NCBI RefSeq assembly: GCF_027921845.1
Contig: NZ_BSEN01000001.1
Span: 492,014 to 556,013 of the forward strand
Length of the DNA: 64,000 nucleotides
Reading direction: 5' to 3'
Source: Leifsonia poae
GTDB lineage: Bacteria; Actinomycetota; Actinomycetes; Actinomycetales; Microbacteriaceae
Part shown: in pieces, positions 34,482-42,868 of the stretch
Position numbering within the stretch: position 1 is the stretch's first letter
Layout: the number at the start of each line of letters is the position of its first letter
The notes under the pieces: model-generated
Seen by the model: the letters and a program-made list of their open reading frames with translations, nothing else
Database searches by the model: none
Told to the model about the DNA's origin: nothing
Program-made: the position numbers and the translations under genes

Positions 34482-35267
34482 ATGAACCGTGCCGAGCGTC
34501 TGAACGCCGTGCTCGACCTGCTGGCAGAGTCCGGGCAGGTCGACGTGGACGACCTCGTGCTCAAGCTCGACGTCTCTGCGGCCACCGCGCGACGCGACCT
34601 CGACGCCCTCGCGTCGCAGCAGCTGCTCACCCGCACGCGTGGCGGGGCCATCGGTCAGTCCGTTGCGTACGACCTGCCCATCCGGTACAAGAAGGAGCAG
34701 CACGCGCCGGAGAAGCTGCGGATCGCACTGGCGGCCAGCGCGCTCGTTCCGCGCGGCGCGGTCGTCGGCCTCTGCGGCGGCACGACGAGCACGGCCGTGG
34801 CGACGGTGCTCGGGTCGCGACCCGACCTGATGGAGCCGTCCCCGCATCCGAACCTCACGGTCGTCACCAATGCGATCAACATCGCCGCGCAGCTCGTGAT
34901 GCGCCCACAGATCAAGACGGTCGTCACCGGGGGCGTCGTGCACGCCCGCTCGTACGAGCTGGTGGGGCCGTACAGCGACGTGGTGCTCGAGAAGATCACG
35001 ATGGACATCGCATTCATCGGCGTGAACGGCATCGACCCGGTCGTCGGCGCCACCGTGCACGACGAAGGCGAGGCGAGCGTGAACTCGCTGATGGCCCGGC
35101 GCGCCACCCGCGCCGTGGTCGTCGCCGACTCCTCCAAGATCGGCCGCAAGGCCTTCGCGACGCTCGGCGGACCGAAGATCCTCACCACGCTCATCACCGA
35201 CGACGGCATCACCGCCGAGCAACGCGCCGAGTTCGCCGACCACGGCGTCGAGGTGATCGTCGCGTAA
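34482..35267 (+). CDS. DeoR family regulator of the Aga-like locus
   Basis: 261 residues. N-terminal HTH (AERLNAVLDLLAESGQVDVD then DVSAATARRDLDALASQQLL), then a DeoRC sensor domain with GLCGGTTSTAVATVL and VADSSKIGRKAF. The family responds to sugar phosphates; here probably tagatose or galactosamine phosphates. Lies inside the catabolic operon, and its stop overlaps the nagA-like start by one base (TAATG). Likely targets are the repeats at 30351-30533. Confidence 0.88.
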   Translation: MNRAERLNAVLDLLAESGQVDVDDLVLKLDVSAATARRDLDALASQQLLTRTRGGAIGQSVAYDLPIRYKKEQHAPEKLRIALAASALVPRGAVVGLCGGTTSTAVATVLGSRPDLMEPSPHPNLTVVTNAINIAAQLVMRPQIKTVVTGGVVHARSYELVGPYSDVVLEKITMDIAFIGVNGIDPVVGATVHDEGEASVNSLMARRATRAVVVADSSKIGRKAFATLGGPKILTTLITDDGITAEQRAEFADHGVEVIVA

Positions 35268-36541
35268 TGGGCACCGCTGACACAGGGCGTCCGGACTCCG
35301 GCGCGCACCCCGCCCCCGGTACGCATCCGGTCCCGGGAGCGCATCCTGTCACGGTCGTCCACTCGGCCAGGATCGTCACCGGCGGGCGCGTGCAGAACGA
35401 CGGCTGGGTGCGGTTCGAGCACGGCCGCGTGGCCGCGACCGGGACGGGGAGCGGCTGGCGCGAAGGCGGCCTCGTGTCGTCGGAGGCAGGGGCGTCCGCC
35501 GACGTGGTGGATGCCGAGGGAGCCTGGCTCACCCCGGGCTTCATCGACATCCACAACCACGGCGGAGGCGGCGCCGCCTTCGACGACGGACCGGACGCCA
35601 TCCGCACCGCCCTCGCGCTGCACCAGCAACACGGTACGACCCGGTTCGTGATCTCGCTCGTGACCGCTCCCGTCGACGCGCTCGCCGGGCGCGTGGCCGC
35701 CGTCGCCGACCTCGTCGAGACGGACGAGCGCATCCTCGGCTCGCACCTCGAGGGGCCGTTCCTCGACGTGGGTCACAAAGGCGCGCACGACCCGGCGCTG
35801 CTGCGCTCGGCGACGCCCGACGACATCGCTGTGCTCGTGGGGGCCGCCCGCGGGACCCTCCGCCAGATCACCCTCGCCCCCGAACTCCCGGGCGGGCTGG
35901 ATGCGGTGCGAGCCTTCTCGTCGGCCGGCGTGGCCGTGGCGGTCGGACACACGGGCGCCGACTACGACCAGACGCTCGCGGCCTTCGACGCCGGCGCGAG
36001 CATCCTGACGCATGCCTTCAACGGCATGGACGGCATCCACCACCGCGCGCCGGGCCCGGTCGCGGCCGCCGCGCGCACCCACGGCGTGACGCTCGAGATC
36101 ATCAACGACGGCATCCACGTGCATCCGGAGGTCGTGAGGATGACGTTCGCCTCGGCCCCCGGCCACGTCGCGCTGATCACGGATGCGATGGCCGCCGCGG
36201 GCTCAAGCGACGGCGACTACGTGCTCGGCTCGCTCGGCGTGACGGTCCGCGACGGCGTCGCCCGCCTCGCCGACGGCGGCTCGATCGCCGGATCGACCCT
36301 CACGCTCGACGACGCTCTCCGCCGCGCCGTGCGCGAGGTCGGTCTGCCCGTCGAGGACGCCGTGCTCGCCCTCACGGCCACGCCCGCGCGCGCGATCGGC
36401 CGCGGCCACGACCTCGGCGGCCTCGCCGCGGGCTACGCCGCCGACGCCGTGCTGCTCGACGCCGACTTCCACATCCGGCAGGTCTGGACGGCCGGAGCCC
36501 CCCTTCGTCCCACTCCGTTGAGGGGCGGCAAACGCGTCTAA
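35267..36541 (+). CDS. N-acetylhexosamine-6-phosphate deacetylase (NagA/AgaA type), locus 1
   Basis: 424 residues, amidohydrolase superfamily. Metal and active-site marks: DIHNHGGGG, SHLEGPFLDVGHKGAHD, GHTGADYDQT, HAFNGMDGIHHRAPG and the catalytic Asp in LITDAMAAAGSSDGDY. A Gly/His/Pro-rich leader of about 20 residues precedes the domain. A paralogue sits at 41605 beside nagB. In this locus the partner is an AgaS-like enzyme, so GalNAc-6-phosphate is the expected substrate (AgaA role), but NagA and AgaA cannot be separated from sequence alone. Confidence 0.88.
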   Translation: MGTADTGRPDSGAHPAPGTHPVPGAHPVTVVHSARIVTGGRVQNDGWVRFEHGRVAATGTGSGWREGGLVSSEAGASADVVDAEGAWLTPGFIDIHNHGGGGAAFDDGPDAIRTALALHQQHGTTRFVISLVTAPVDALAGRVAAVADLVETDERILGSHLEGPFLDVGHKGAHDPALLRSATPDDIAVLVGAARGTLRQITLAPELPGGLDAVRAFSSAGVAVAVGHTGADYDQTLAAFDAGASILTHAFNGMDGIHHRAPGPVAAAARTHGVTLEIINDGIHVHPEVVRMTFASAPGHVALITDAMAAAGSSDGDYVLGSLGVTVRDGVARLADGGSIAGSTLTLDDALRRAVREVGLPVEDAVLALTATPARAIGRGHDLGGLAAGYAADAVLLDADFHIRQVWTAGAPLRPTPLRGGKRV

Positions 36542-36578
36542 ACACGCCGACGGAGCCTGCGTTCGCCACCCCTCAACG
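36516..36578. terminator. Long hairpin over the end of the first nagA-like gene
   Basis: Arms 36516-36536 and 36558-36578 pair over 21 bp with three mismatches (CGTTGAGGGGCGGCAAACGC against its complement). The stop codon of the gene lies in the 21-nt loop, so the last seven codons are part of the stem. No T-run follows. It probably ends transcription of the plus-strand operon or protects the mRNA end; a palindromic repeat element is the alternative. Confidence 0.6.
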
Positions 36579-36793
36579 ATGCATGAGCGCGCCCAGCGCG
36601 CCCGGCGTGCCCGCCCGAGACTCCGTGGCGGTGCCTGGTTATCCACAGTCCGGCACCGATCCGGATTCGTGAACGGTCACTTGTTGTCGCTTGCCGGCCG
36701 GGATAGCCCTCCTACGCGACAACTACTGACCACTCACTCCGGGCTCAGCCGAGGTGAGGGCGCATAGGTGGGGGAGCTCGGTGCGGGCCGGGC
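36579..36793. other. Gene-free stretch between convergent operons
   Basis: No convincing coding frame. It contains a single perfect DnaA-box sequence TTATCCACA (36639-36647) and a short inverted pair TTGTCGC (36684-36690) / GCGACAA (36716-36722) around CTTGCCGGCCGGGATAGCCC. It could be the remnant of a decayed gene or an unrecognised repeat; nothing firm supports either. Confidence 0.35.
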
Positions 36794-38011
36794 TCAGGCG
36801 GCGAGGGCGCGCGCCCGCGTCATCCGGCCGATCACGAACACCAGTGCCAGCGAGACCACCAGCAGTCCGATGTAGAAGTACGGCAGCACCAGCAGGCCGC
36901 CGAGGTCGAAGATCACCGAGCCGAGCAGTGCTCCGCCGCCGATCCCGATGTTGAACGAGGTCGTGTAGAGCGCGCTGGCCGTGTCGCGGAACGCGGGGGA
37001 AGACGTGTGCAGCAGACGGGTCTGCAGCAGCGGCGGCAGGGCGCCGAAGGCGAGACCCCACAGCACGAACGCGCTGATGGCCAGGATGGGCACCGCCGCG
37101 AAGACGGCGAGCGCCGCGACGGCCAGTCCGGTCACCACGAGTGCCAGCACCAGCCCGAGCTGCGGACGCGGACCGAAGACCGATCCGGCGATCACGAGGC
37201 CGGCGGCCCCGGCGATGCCGTAGAAGAACAGCAGTCCGCCGACGCTCGCGGCGGGCACGCCCATCGCATCGGTGAGGAACGGCACCACGAACGTGTAGAA
37301 GGAGTAGTGGCCGATCATGGTGACGGCCGCCACCAGGCACACCATGATGACGGCGACGATGGTCGGGTCCTTCGGGCGGGCGACGCCGCGCTCGCGTTTG
37401 GGGTGCGCCTCGTCGTCGCGCTCGACCTTCGGCAGGAACTTCCACACGACGGCCGCGCCGACGAGCATGAGCACCGCCAGGAACACGAACGACAGCCGCC
37501 AGCCGAACAGGTGACCGGCGAAGGTGCCGAGCGGCACGCCGAAGACGAAGGCCAGCGTGCCGCCGCCGAGGGTGATCGAGACGGCGCGGCCGATCTGCTC
37601 CTTGGGCACGAGGTGCCCGGCGTAGGCGCCGACGATCGACCAGAACATGCCGTGCGCGATGCCGCCGATGATGCGCGAGACGACGACGAACGTGTAGTCG
37701 GGCGCGATCGCGGTGAGCAGGTTGCTGATCGCGAGCACCACGAGGATGCCGACGATCATCCCGTGCCGCGGCCACCGCCGGGTGAGGGCGGTCAGCGGCG
37801 TGCTGGTGATGACGACCGTGAAAGCGAAGACCGTCACCAGGAGGCCGATCTGCGCCTCGCTCACGCCGAGGGACGCGCTCATATCGGGCAGCAGCCCGGT
37901 GGGGATCATCTCGCTGGTGACAGAGAGGAAGACGGCCCCGGCGAGCGCGATGAGCCCGACCCAGGGGAATTTCTGTACGGTCTTGAGTGGCGACGTTGAA
38001 GTGGCAGACAT
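36794..38011 (-). CDS. MFS transporter
   Basis: 405 residues with twelve predicted membrane segments, drug/sugar-efflux (AraJ/YdhP) style: EMIPTGLLPDMSASLGVSEA in the first loop and LTRRWPRHGM in the 2-3 loop. The ATG at 38011 begins MSATSTSPLKT; a TTG at 38026 would add five residues. A lysine-rich central loop (KVERDDEAHPKRERG) joins the two halves. A single gene, convergent with the Aga operon. Substrate unknown. Confidence 0.87.
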   Translation of the reverse strand: MSATSTSPLKTVQKFPWVGLIALAGAVFLSVTSEMIPTGLLPDMSASLGVSEAQIGLLVTVFAFTVVITSTPLTALTRRWPRHGMIVGILVVLAISNLLTAIAPDYTFVVVSRIIGGIAHGMFWSIVGAYAGHLVPKEQIGRAVSITLGGGTLAFVFGVPLGTFAGHLFGWRLSFVFLAVLMLVGAAVVWKFLPKVERDDEAHPKRERGVARPKDPTIVAVIMVCLVAAVTMIGHYSFYTFVVPFLTDAMGVPAASVGGLLFFYGIAGAAGLVIAGSVFGPRPQLGLVLALVVTGLAVAALAVFAAVPILAISAFVLWGLAFGALPPLLQTRLLHTSSPAFRDTASALYTTSFNIGIGGGALLGSVIFDLGGLLVLPYFYIGLLVVSLALVFVIGRMTRARALAA

Positions 38012-38131
38012 GACGAAGCTGTCCAACGAACGGCGTTCCCCGCACGGTTCGGGTTCTCCACGAACGGCAGGTCGACTACGCGCTGATGTGCGCGCCCAGG
38101 GCCGCTCGAGAACCGGCGACCACGGAACAGT

Positions 38132-38710
38132 TTACCGGATGCCCGCGGTCGCGCGCTGGGAGTCCGTGATCTCGATCAGCGGGGCGTACAGCGCCATCGC
38201 GTCGAGGGCGCGCTGGTGGTCGGCGTCGCTGAGCCCCGCGCACGCATCGGCGGCGACCCTGACCCGGATGCCCGCATCCGCCGCGGCGAGCGCCGTCGAC
38301 AGCACGCAGCAGTCGGTGGAGACGCCGGCCAGCACGATGTCGTCGCTCCCGTCGATGGCGTCCGCGAGCGCCGCGCCCCACTTGCCGAACGTCGTCTCGG
38401 TGACGACCCGCGGCCCGTGCCCGGCCTCGGCCTCGGCCTCGGCCAGCGCCGTACCGAACGGCTCGACGAGATCGTAGAGCGGATCATCCGGCGCCACGAG
38501 CGCGAACGGCCACTGCTCGTAGTACGGCACCCACGCACCGACCGGATGCTCGGGCGCGACGAACCGGGTGAAGACGACGCGCTCCCCGAACGCCGGGAGC
38601 ATCCGCTCGATCGTCACCGCCGCCTCGGCGAAGCGCGGCGTGAACCAGTCGCTCGCCGGGTCGCCGAAGATCCGCTGCATGTCGATGACGACCAGCACCG
38701 GATCGGTCAC
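38132..38710 (-). CDS. Isochorismatase-family cysteine hydrolase
   Basis: 192 residues. The triad is visible: Asp in VVIDMQRIF (residue 9), Lys in TFGKWGAAL and Cys in GVSTDCCVLST. It begins with GTG at 38710 after AGGAGGAGC and overlaps the NCS1 permease by GTGA. Family members cleave N-carbamoyl compounds, nicotinamide or isochorismate. Pairing with an NCS1 permease suggests hydrolysis of an imported nitrogen compound such as a ureide or amide; the precise substrate is not evident. Confidence 0.88.
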   Translation of the reverse strand: MTDPVLVVIDMQRIFGDPASDWFTPRFAEAAVTIERMLPAFGERVVFTRFVAPEHPVGAWVPYYEQWPFALVAPDDPLYDLVEPFGTALAEAEAEAGHGPRVVTETTFGKWGAALADAIDGSDDIVLAGVSTDCCVLSTALAAADAGIRVRVAADACAGLSDADHQRALDAMALYAPLIEITDSQRATAGIR

Positions 38711-40179
38711 CGCTCCTCCTGGCTGCGCACGGCCCTCGCCGAGAAGATCACGGTGCCGAGGTACCCCACCAGCAGCGCGACGAGCACGCCGAGGTTCGCG
38801 AACGCCCAGTCGCCCTCCTTGCCGCCGAGCCCGAACGGCGCGAGCAGGTAGCCCTGCCAGGCGAGCCACGGCGCATACGTGTTGGTGACCAGCCCCCAGC
38901 CCAGCACGGTGCCGAGCACGATGAGCCCGATCGGCAGCCAGCGCACGCTCCCGTACCGTCCGCGCGCGTCGTAGAGCTCCTTCTCGGCGTAGTCCCGCTT
39001 GCGCAGCTGGATGTCGGCGATGAAGATGCCGCACCACGCGGCGATCGGCACGCCGAGCGTGATGAGGAAGCCCTGGAAGGGGCCGAGGAAGTCACCGGCG
39101 AAGAACACGACGTAGATGGCGCCGGCCGTCATGATCACGCCGTCGATGCCCGCCGCGACGAACCGCGGCACGCGCACCCCGACGCTGAGCAGCGCCAGCC
39201 CCGAGGAGTAGATGTCGAGCACGGCGCCGCCGACCAGGCCGAGCACGGCGACGATCACGAACGGCACCAGGAACCAGGTGGGCAGCAGCGAGGCCAGTGC
39301 GCCGATCGGGTCGGCCGCGATGGCGGTGTTCAGCTCCTTCGACGAGCCCGCGAGCAGGATGCCGAAGATCAGCAGGATGACCGGAGCCAGCGACGACCCG
39401 AACGTGGTCCAGCCGACGACGCCGGAACTCCGCGTGGCCCGCGGGAGGTAGCGCGAGTAGTCGGCCGCCGCGTTCACCCAGCCCAGGCCGAAGCCGGTCA
39501 GCATGAACACGAACCCGCCGATGACGTGCGGCACATCGCCGGCCGGCAGCGCGGCGACGGCTCCGAGATCGATGTGGCCGAGCACGAGCACGATGTAGAC
39601 GACGGTGAGCACGCCGGTGACGATCGTGATGATCATCTGCATCCGCATGATCAGGTGGAACCCGATGACGCCGCCGACGATGATGAGCGCGGCCACGACG
39701 ATGAGCGCGACGACCTTGGTCGCGATGCCGCCCTCCCAGCCCAGCTGGGTGAAGACGGTCGCCGTCGCGAGCACGGCGAGCGCCGTGAGCACCGTCTCCC
39801 AGCCCACGGTGAGCAGCCACGACAGCAGGGAGGGCACCCGGTTCCCGTTCACCCCGAAGGCCGCCCGGCTCAGCACCATCGTCGGCGCCGACCCGCGCTT
39901 GCCCGCGAGCGAGATGAACCCGCAGAGCAGGAACGAGATGACGATGCCGACGACACCGACGATCGTCGCCTGCCAGAAGGAGATGCCGAAGCCGAGCAGG
40001 AAGGAGCCGTACGCGAGGCCGAACACCGACACGTTCGCGCCGAACCACGGCCAGAACAGGTCACGCGCGCGACCCTTGCGCTCACTCTCGTGGATGGTGT
40101 TGAGACCGTTCAGCTCCACTCCGAGCGCCTGAGCGGGCGCGGGGGGCGCGTCGGGTCTGTCCTCGCCAAGGCTTGTCAT
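38707..40179 (-). CDS. NCS1 family (purine-cytosine permease-like) transporter
   Basis: 490 residues from the ATG at 40179. About twelve membrane segments; the family start FWPWFGANVSVFGLAYGSFL and the motif GKRGSAPTMVLSRAAFGVNG identify the CodB/PurP-like NCS1 group, which imports nucleobases, hydantoins, allantoin or thiamine by cation symport. Operon partner of the cysteine hydrolase at 38132. The divergent gene purU is 112 bp away; no operator is obvious between them. Confidence 0.9.
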   Translation of the reverse strand: MTSLGEDRPDAPPAPAQALGVELNGLNTIHESERKGRARDLFWPWFGANVSVFGLAYGSFLLGFGISFWQATIVGVVGIVISFLLCGFISLAGKRGSAPTMVLSRAAFGVNGNRVPSLLSWLLTVGWETVLTALAVLATATVFTQLGWEGGIATKVVALIVVAALIIVGGVIGFHLIMRMQMIITIVTGVLTVVYIVLVLGHIDLGAVAALPAGDVPHVIGGFVFMLTGFGLGWVNAAADYSRYLPRATRSSGVVGWTTFGSSLAPVILLIFGILLAGSSKELNTAIAADPIGALASLLPTWFLVPFVIVAVLGLVGGAVLDIYSSGLALLSVGVRVPRFVAAGIDGVIMTAGAIYVVFFAGDFLGPFQGFLITLGVPIAAWCGIFIADIQLRKRDYAEKELYDARGRYGSVRWLPIGLIVLGTVLGWGLVTNTYAPWLAWQGYLLAPFGLGGKEGDWAFANLGVLVALLVGYLGTVIFSARAVRSQEER

Positions 40180-40291
40180 GCACCGATCCAACTTCACCGC
40201 GCCCCTCCCCGTCAATGGCGGCGGATGGCACGCGAGCAGTACGACGAGGGCCTCGCCAAACCAAGGACGCGGATCCCGCTACCCTGAACGG

Positions 40292-41176
40292 GTGAACGAC
40301 ACCACCGCGAACGCTGCCGCCGAGGCCCAGCCCAACCACTGGGTGCTCACCTTCAGTTGTGCCGACAAGCCGGGCATCGTGCACGCCGTCAGCGGCGCGA
40401 TCGTCGCGGCCCGCGGCAACATCACCGAGAGCCAGCAGTTCGCGAGCAGCGACACGGGCCGCTTCTTCATGCGCCTGCAGGTGGAGTCGGAGGCGACGCG
40501 CGACGAGTTCGAGCAGGCGCTCGCGCCCGTCGTCGCGAGGTTCGGGATGTCGCACAAGGTCGACAACGTCGGTCGCCCGCTGCGCACCCTGGTGCTCGCC
40601 TCCACCGCCGCCCACTGCCTCAACGACCTCCTGTTCCGTCAGCGCGCCGGGCAGCTGCCGGTCGAGCTGCCCCTCGTGCTCTCCAACCACGGGACCCTGC
40701 GCGACCTCGCCGGGTTCTACGGCGTGCCGTTCGAGTCGCACCCCGTCACGGATGCGGCGAGCAAGGCCGCCTTCGAGGCGCGCGTGCTCGAGGCGGTCGA
40801 TGAGCACGACATCGAGCTCGTCGTACTGGCGCGCTACATGCAGATCCTCTCCCCCGAGCTCTGCGCGCGCCTCGCCGGGCGGGCGATCAACATCCACCAC
40901 TCGTTCCTGCCTGGCTTCAAGGGCGCCAACCCGTATCGCCAGGCGCACGCCCGCGGCGTCAAGCTCATCGGGGCGACGGCGCACTTTGTGACGAGCGACC
41001 TCGATGAGGGTCCGATCATCGAGCAGAACGTCGTGCGCGTCGACCACTCGCGCAGCGTCTCCGAACTGGTCGCCATCGGCCAGGACGAGGAGAGCCGCAC
41101 GCTCACCCAAGCGGTGAAGTGGTTCGCCGAGGACCGCGTGCTGCTCGACGGCGCGCGCACGATCATCTTCCGCTGA
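40292..41176 (+). CDS. purU: Formyltetrahydrofolate deformylase
   Basis: 294 residues from the GTG at 40292. An ACT domain (FSCADKPGIVHAVSGAIVAA onward) covers residues 12-90, then a formyltransferase-fold domain. Catalytic Asn-His-Asp are in INIHHSFLPGFKGA and VTSDLDEGPIIEQ. It releases formate from 10-formyl-tetrahydrofolate, balancing folate pools, and is controlled through the ACT domain by glycine and methionine in E. coli. No riboswitch precedes it, unlike glyA-folD in the same window. Confidence 0.95.
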   Translation: MNDTTANAAAEAQPNHWVLTFSCADKPGIVHAVSGAIVAARGNITESQQFASSDTGRFFMRLQVESEATRDEFEQALAPVVARFGMSHKVDNVGRPLRTLVLASTAAHCLNDLLFRQRAGQLPVELPLVLSNHGTLRDLAGFYGVPFESHPVTDAASKAAFEARVLEAVDEHDIELVVLARYMQILSPELCARLAGRAINIHHSFLPGFKGANPYRQAHARGVKLIGATAHFVTSDLDEGPIIEQNVVRVDHSRSVSELVAIGQDEESRTLTQAVKWFAEDRVLLDGARTIIFR

Positions 41177-41228
41177 GACGGGCGAGACCGCACGGGGCCG
41201 CAGGTTCGAGCCCGCTTAGAATGGCCTG

Positions 41229-41591
41229 GTGACCGACGCACCGACCCCGCAGAGCGACATCCAGATCTCCCCGAACGACGTCATCCGGTTTCTGCTGGAG
41301 CTGTTCGCGATCTTCTCGCTGGGTTTCTGGGGCTTCGTGGCCTGGCCTCTCCCCTGGAACATCGTGGTCGGCATCGGCGCTCCGCTCATCGCGATCGTGC
41401 TCTGGGCCCTGTTCCGGTCGCCGAAGGCCGTGCTGCGCGTCGACCCGTTCGTCAAGGCGCTCGTCGAGATCGTGGTGATGCTGGCCGCCGCGTTCGCGTG
41501 GTGGGATCTCGGCCAGCCCGTGGTGGCGATCGTCTTCGCCGTCATCGCAACCGTGAGCGGCGTGATCAACGGACGCGCCGAATTCCGATGA
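41229..41591 (+). CDS. YrdB family (DUF2568) small membrane protein
   Basis: 120 residues, four hydrophobic segments (for example FLLELFAIFSLGFWGFVAWP and ALVEIVVMLAAAFAWWDLGQ). The pattern RFLLELxxxxxxGxWG with a central ALFRSPKA and KALVEI matches the YrdB/DUF2568 group, of unknown function. Starts with GTG. It ends 13 bp before the second nagA gene and may share its transcript. Confidence 0.75.
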   Translation: MTDAPTPQSDIQISPNDVIRFLLELFAIFSLGFWGFVAWPLPWNIVVGIGAPLIAIVLWALFRSPKAVLRVDPFVKALVEIVVMLAAAFAWWDLGQPVVAIVFAVIATVSGVINGRAEFR

Positions 41592-41604
41592 AAGGCAGCA
41601 TCGC

Positions 41605-42759
41605 ATGACCGGACTCGTCGTCCACAGCGCCCGCAAGATCGACGCGGACGGGCTGGTCGACGACTACTGGTTCGTCGCCGACGGCGACACCATCAGAGCC
41701 ACCGGATCCGGCACCGGCTGGCACGCGGCAGCGCAGGCGCCCGGCCGCGAGATCGTCGACGCGGGCGGCCATTGGCTGACGCCCGGGTTCATCGACCTGC
41801 ACTGCCACGGCGGCGGCGGTCACCCGTTCGACGACGGTCCCGAGCAGATGCTGGAGGGTCTCGCGACCCATCGTGCGCACGGCACGACGCGATCGCTGGT
41901 CTCGCACGTCGCCAATCCGCTCGCCGCGCTCCGGGAGAGCCTGTCCATCGTCGCCGAGCTGACCGCGAACGACCCGCTGGTGCTCGGATCGCACCTCGAG
42001 GGGCCCTTCCTGGCCATCGAGCGACGGGGCGCGCACGACGCCGCCTTCCTCCGCGAGCCCGGCCCCGAGATGGTCGAGCAGCTGATCGGCGCCGCACGCG
42101 GCACGCTGCGGCTGGCGACCATCGCGCCGGAGCTCCCGAACGCGCTCGAGACGATCGGGGTGCTGATCGAGGCGGGCGCGGTCGTCGGCATCGGCCACAC
42201 GGCCGCGGACTACGAGCAGGCGACCCGCGCGTTCGAGGTCGGCGCTCGGGTGCTCACCCACGCCTTCAACGCGATGAACGGCATCCACCACCGGGCGCCG
42301 GGGCCGATCGTCGCGGCGTTCGAGAACCCGGATGTGACGCTCGAGCTGATCCTGGACGGCCTGCACGTGCATCCGAAGGTCGCCAAACTGGCGTTCACGG
42401 CGGCTCCCGGCCGGGTCGCGCTCGTCACGGACGCGATGGCGGCCGCCGGCGCGACCGACGGCGACTACCGGCTCGGCTCGCTGAACGTGACGGTGCACGA
42501 CGGGCTCGCGGTGCTCTCCGGCACGCAGACCATCGCCGGCTCGACCCTCACGCAGGATGTCGCGCTGCGCAACGCGGTCGAGCTCGTCGGTCTCGAGCCG
42601 GCCCGCGCGGTCGAGGCGCTCACGCTCACGCCCGCGCGGGTGCTCGGCGAGGATCACCGGCTCGGCCGGCTGCACGCGGGCTACGCGGCCGACGCCGTGA
42701 TCCTCGACCACGAGTGGAACGTGCGACGCGTCTTCGCCAACGGCGAGCCCCTGGTCTGA
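41605..42759 (+). CDS. nagA: N-acetylglucosamine-6-phosphate deacetylase, locus 2
   Basis: 384 residues. Marks as in its paralogue at 35267: DLHCHGGGG, SHLEGPFLAIERRGAHD, GHTAADYEQ, HAFNAMNGIHHRAPG, and LVTDAMAAAGATDGDY with the catalytic Asp. Hydrolyses GlcNAc-6-phosphate to glucosamine-6-phosphate and acetate. The convergent nagB, 109 bp away, encodes the next step, so this copy is the better candidate for true NagA. Ends in a 19-bp perfect hairpin region shared with nagB. Confidence 0.93.
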   Translation: MTGLVVHSARKIDADGLVDDYWFVADGDTIRATGSGTGWHAAAQAPGREIVDAGGHWLTPGFIDLHCHGGGGHPFDDGPEQMLEGLATHRAHGTTRSLVSHVANPLAALRESLSIVAELTANDPLVLGSHLEGPFLAIERRGAHDAAFLREPGPEMVEQLIGAARGTLRLATIAPELPNALETIGVLIEAGAVVGIGHTAADYEQATRAFEVGARVLTHAFNAMNGIHHRAPGPIVAAFENPDVTLELILDGLHVHPKVAKLAFTAAPGRVALVTDAMAAAGATDGDYRLGSLNVTVHDGLAVLSGTQTIAGSTLTQDVALRNAVELVGLEPARAVEALTLTPARVLGEDHRLGRLHAGYAADAVILDHEWNVRRVFANGEPLV

Positions 42760-42800
42760 CCCGCCCGCCGATCTGACCCGCCCACCGCCCGCCGACGCTG

Positions 42801-42859
42801 TCGAGTCCGGGAGAAATCGCGCGCCCCGCCGGAGGGCGGACGATTTCTCCCGGACTCGA
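42801..42859. terminator. Perfect 19-bp inverted repeat between convergent nagA and nagB
   Basis: Arms 42801-42819 (TCGAGTCCGGGAGAAATCG) and 42841-42859 are exact inverse complements; the 21-nt loop itself contains a GCCC/GGGC pair. The hairpin sits midway between two convergent stops and would act on both transcripts. No T-run follows. A mobile palindromic repeat is possible. Confidence 0.75.
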
Positions 42860-42868
42860 TTACTGCGG

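Noticed and set aside
36639-36647. Perfect DnaA-box TTATCCACA
   Set aside because: A single box in a gene-poor 215-bp stretch, with no dnaA/dnaN nearby and no box cluster or AT-rich unwinding region, is not an origin.
35267-42759. Second nagA as a recent duplication
   Set aside because: The two proteins differ in many positions and in length (424 and 384 residues) and sit in different operons, so they are old paralogues with separate pathways.
42760-42800. CCGCCCGCCGA repeats after nagA as a mobile element end
   Set aside because: Short, imperfect and common in high-GC DNA; no terminal inverted repeats or transposase.
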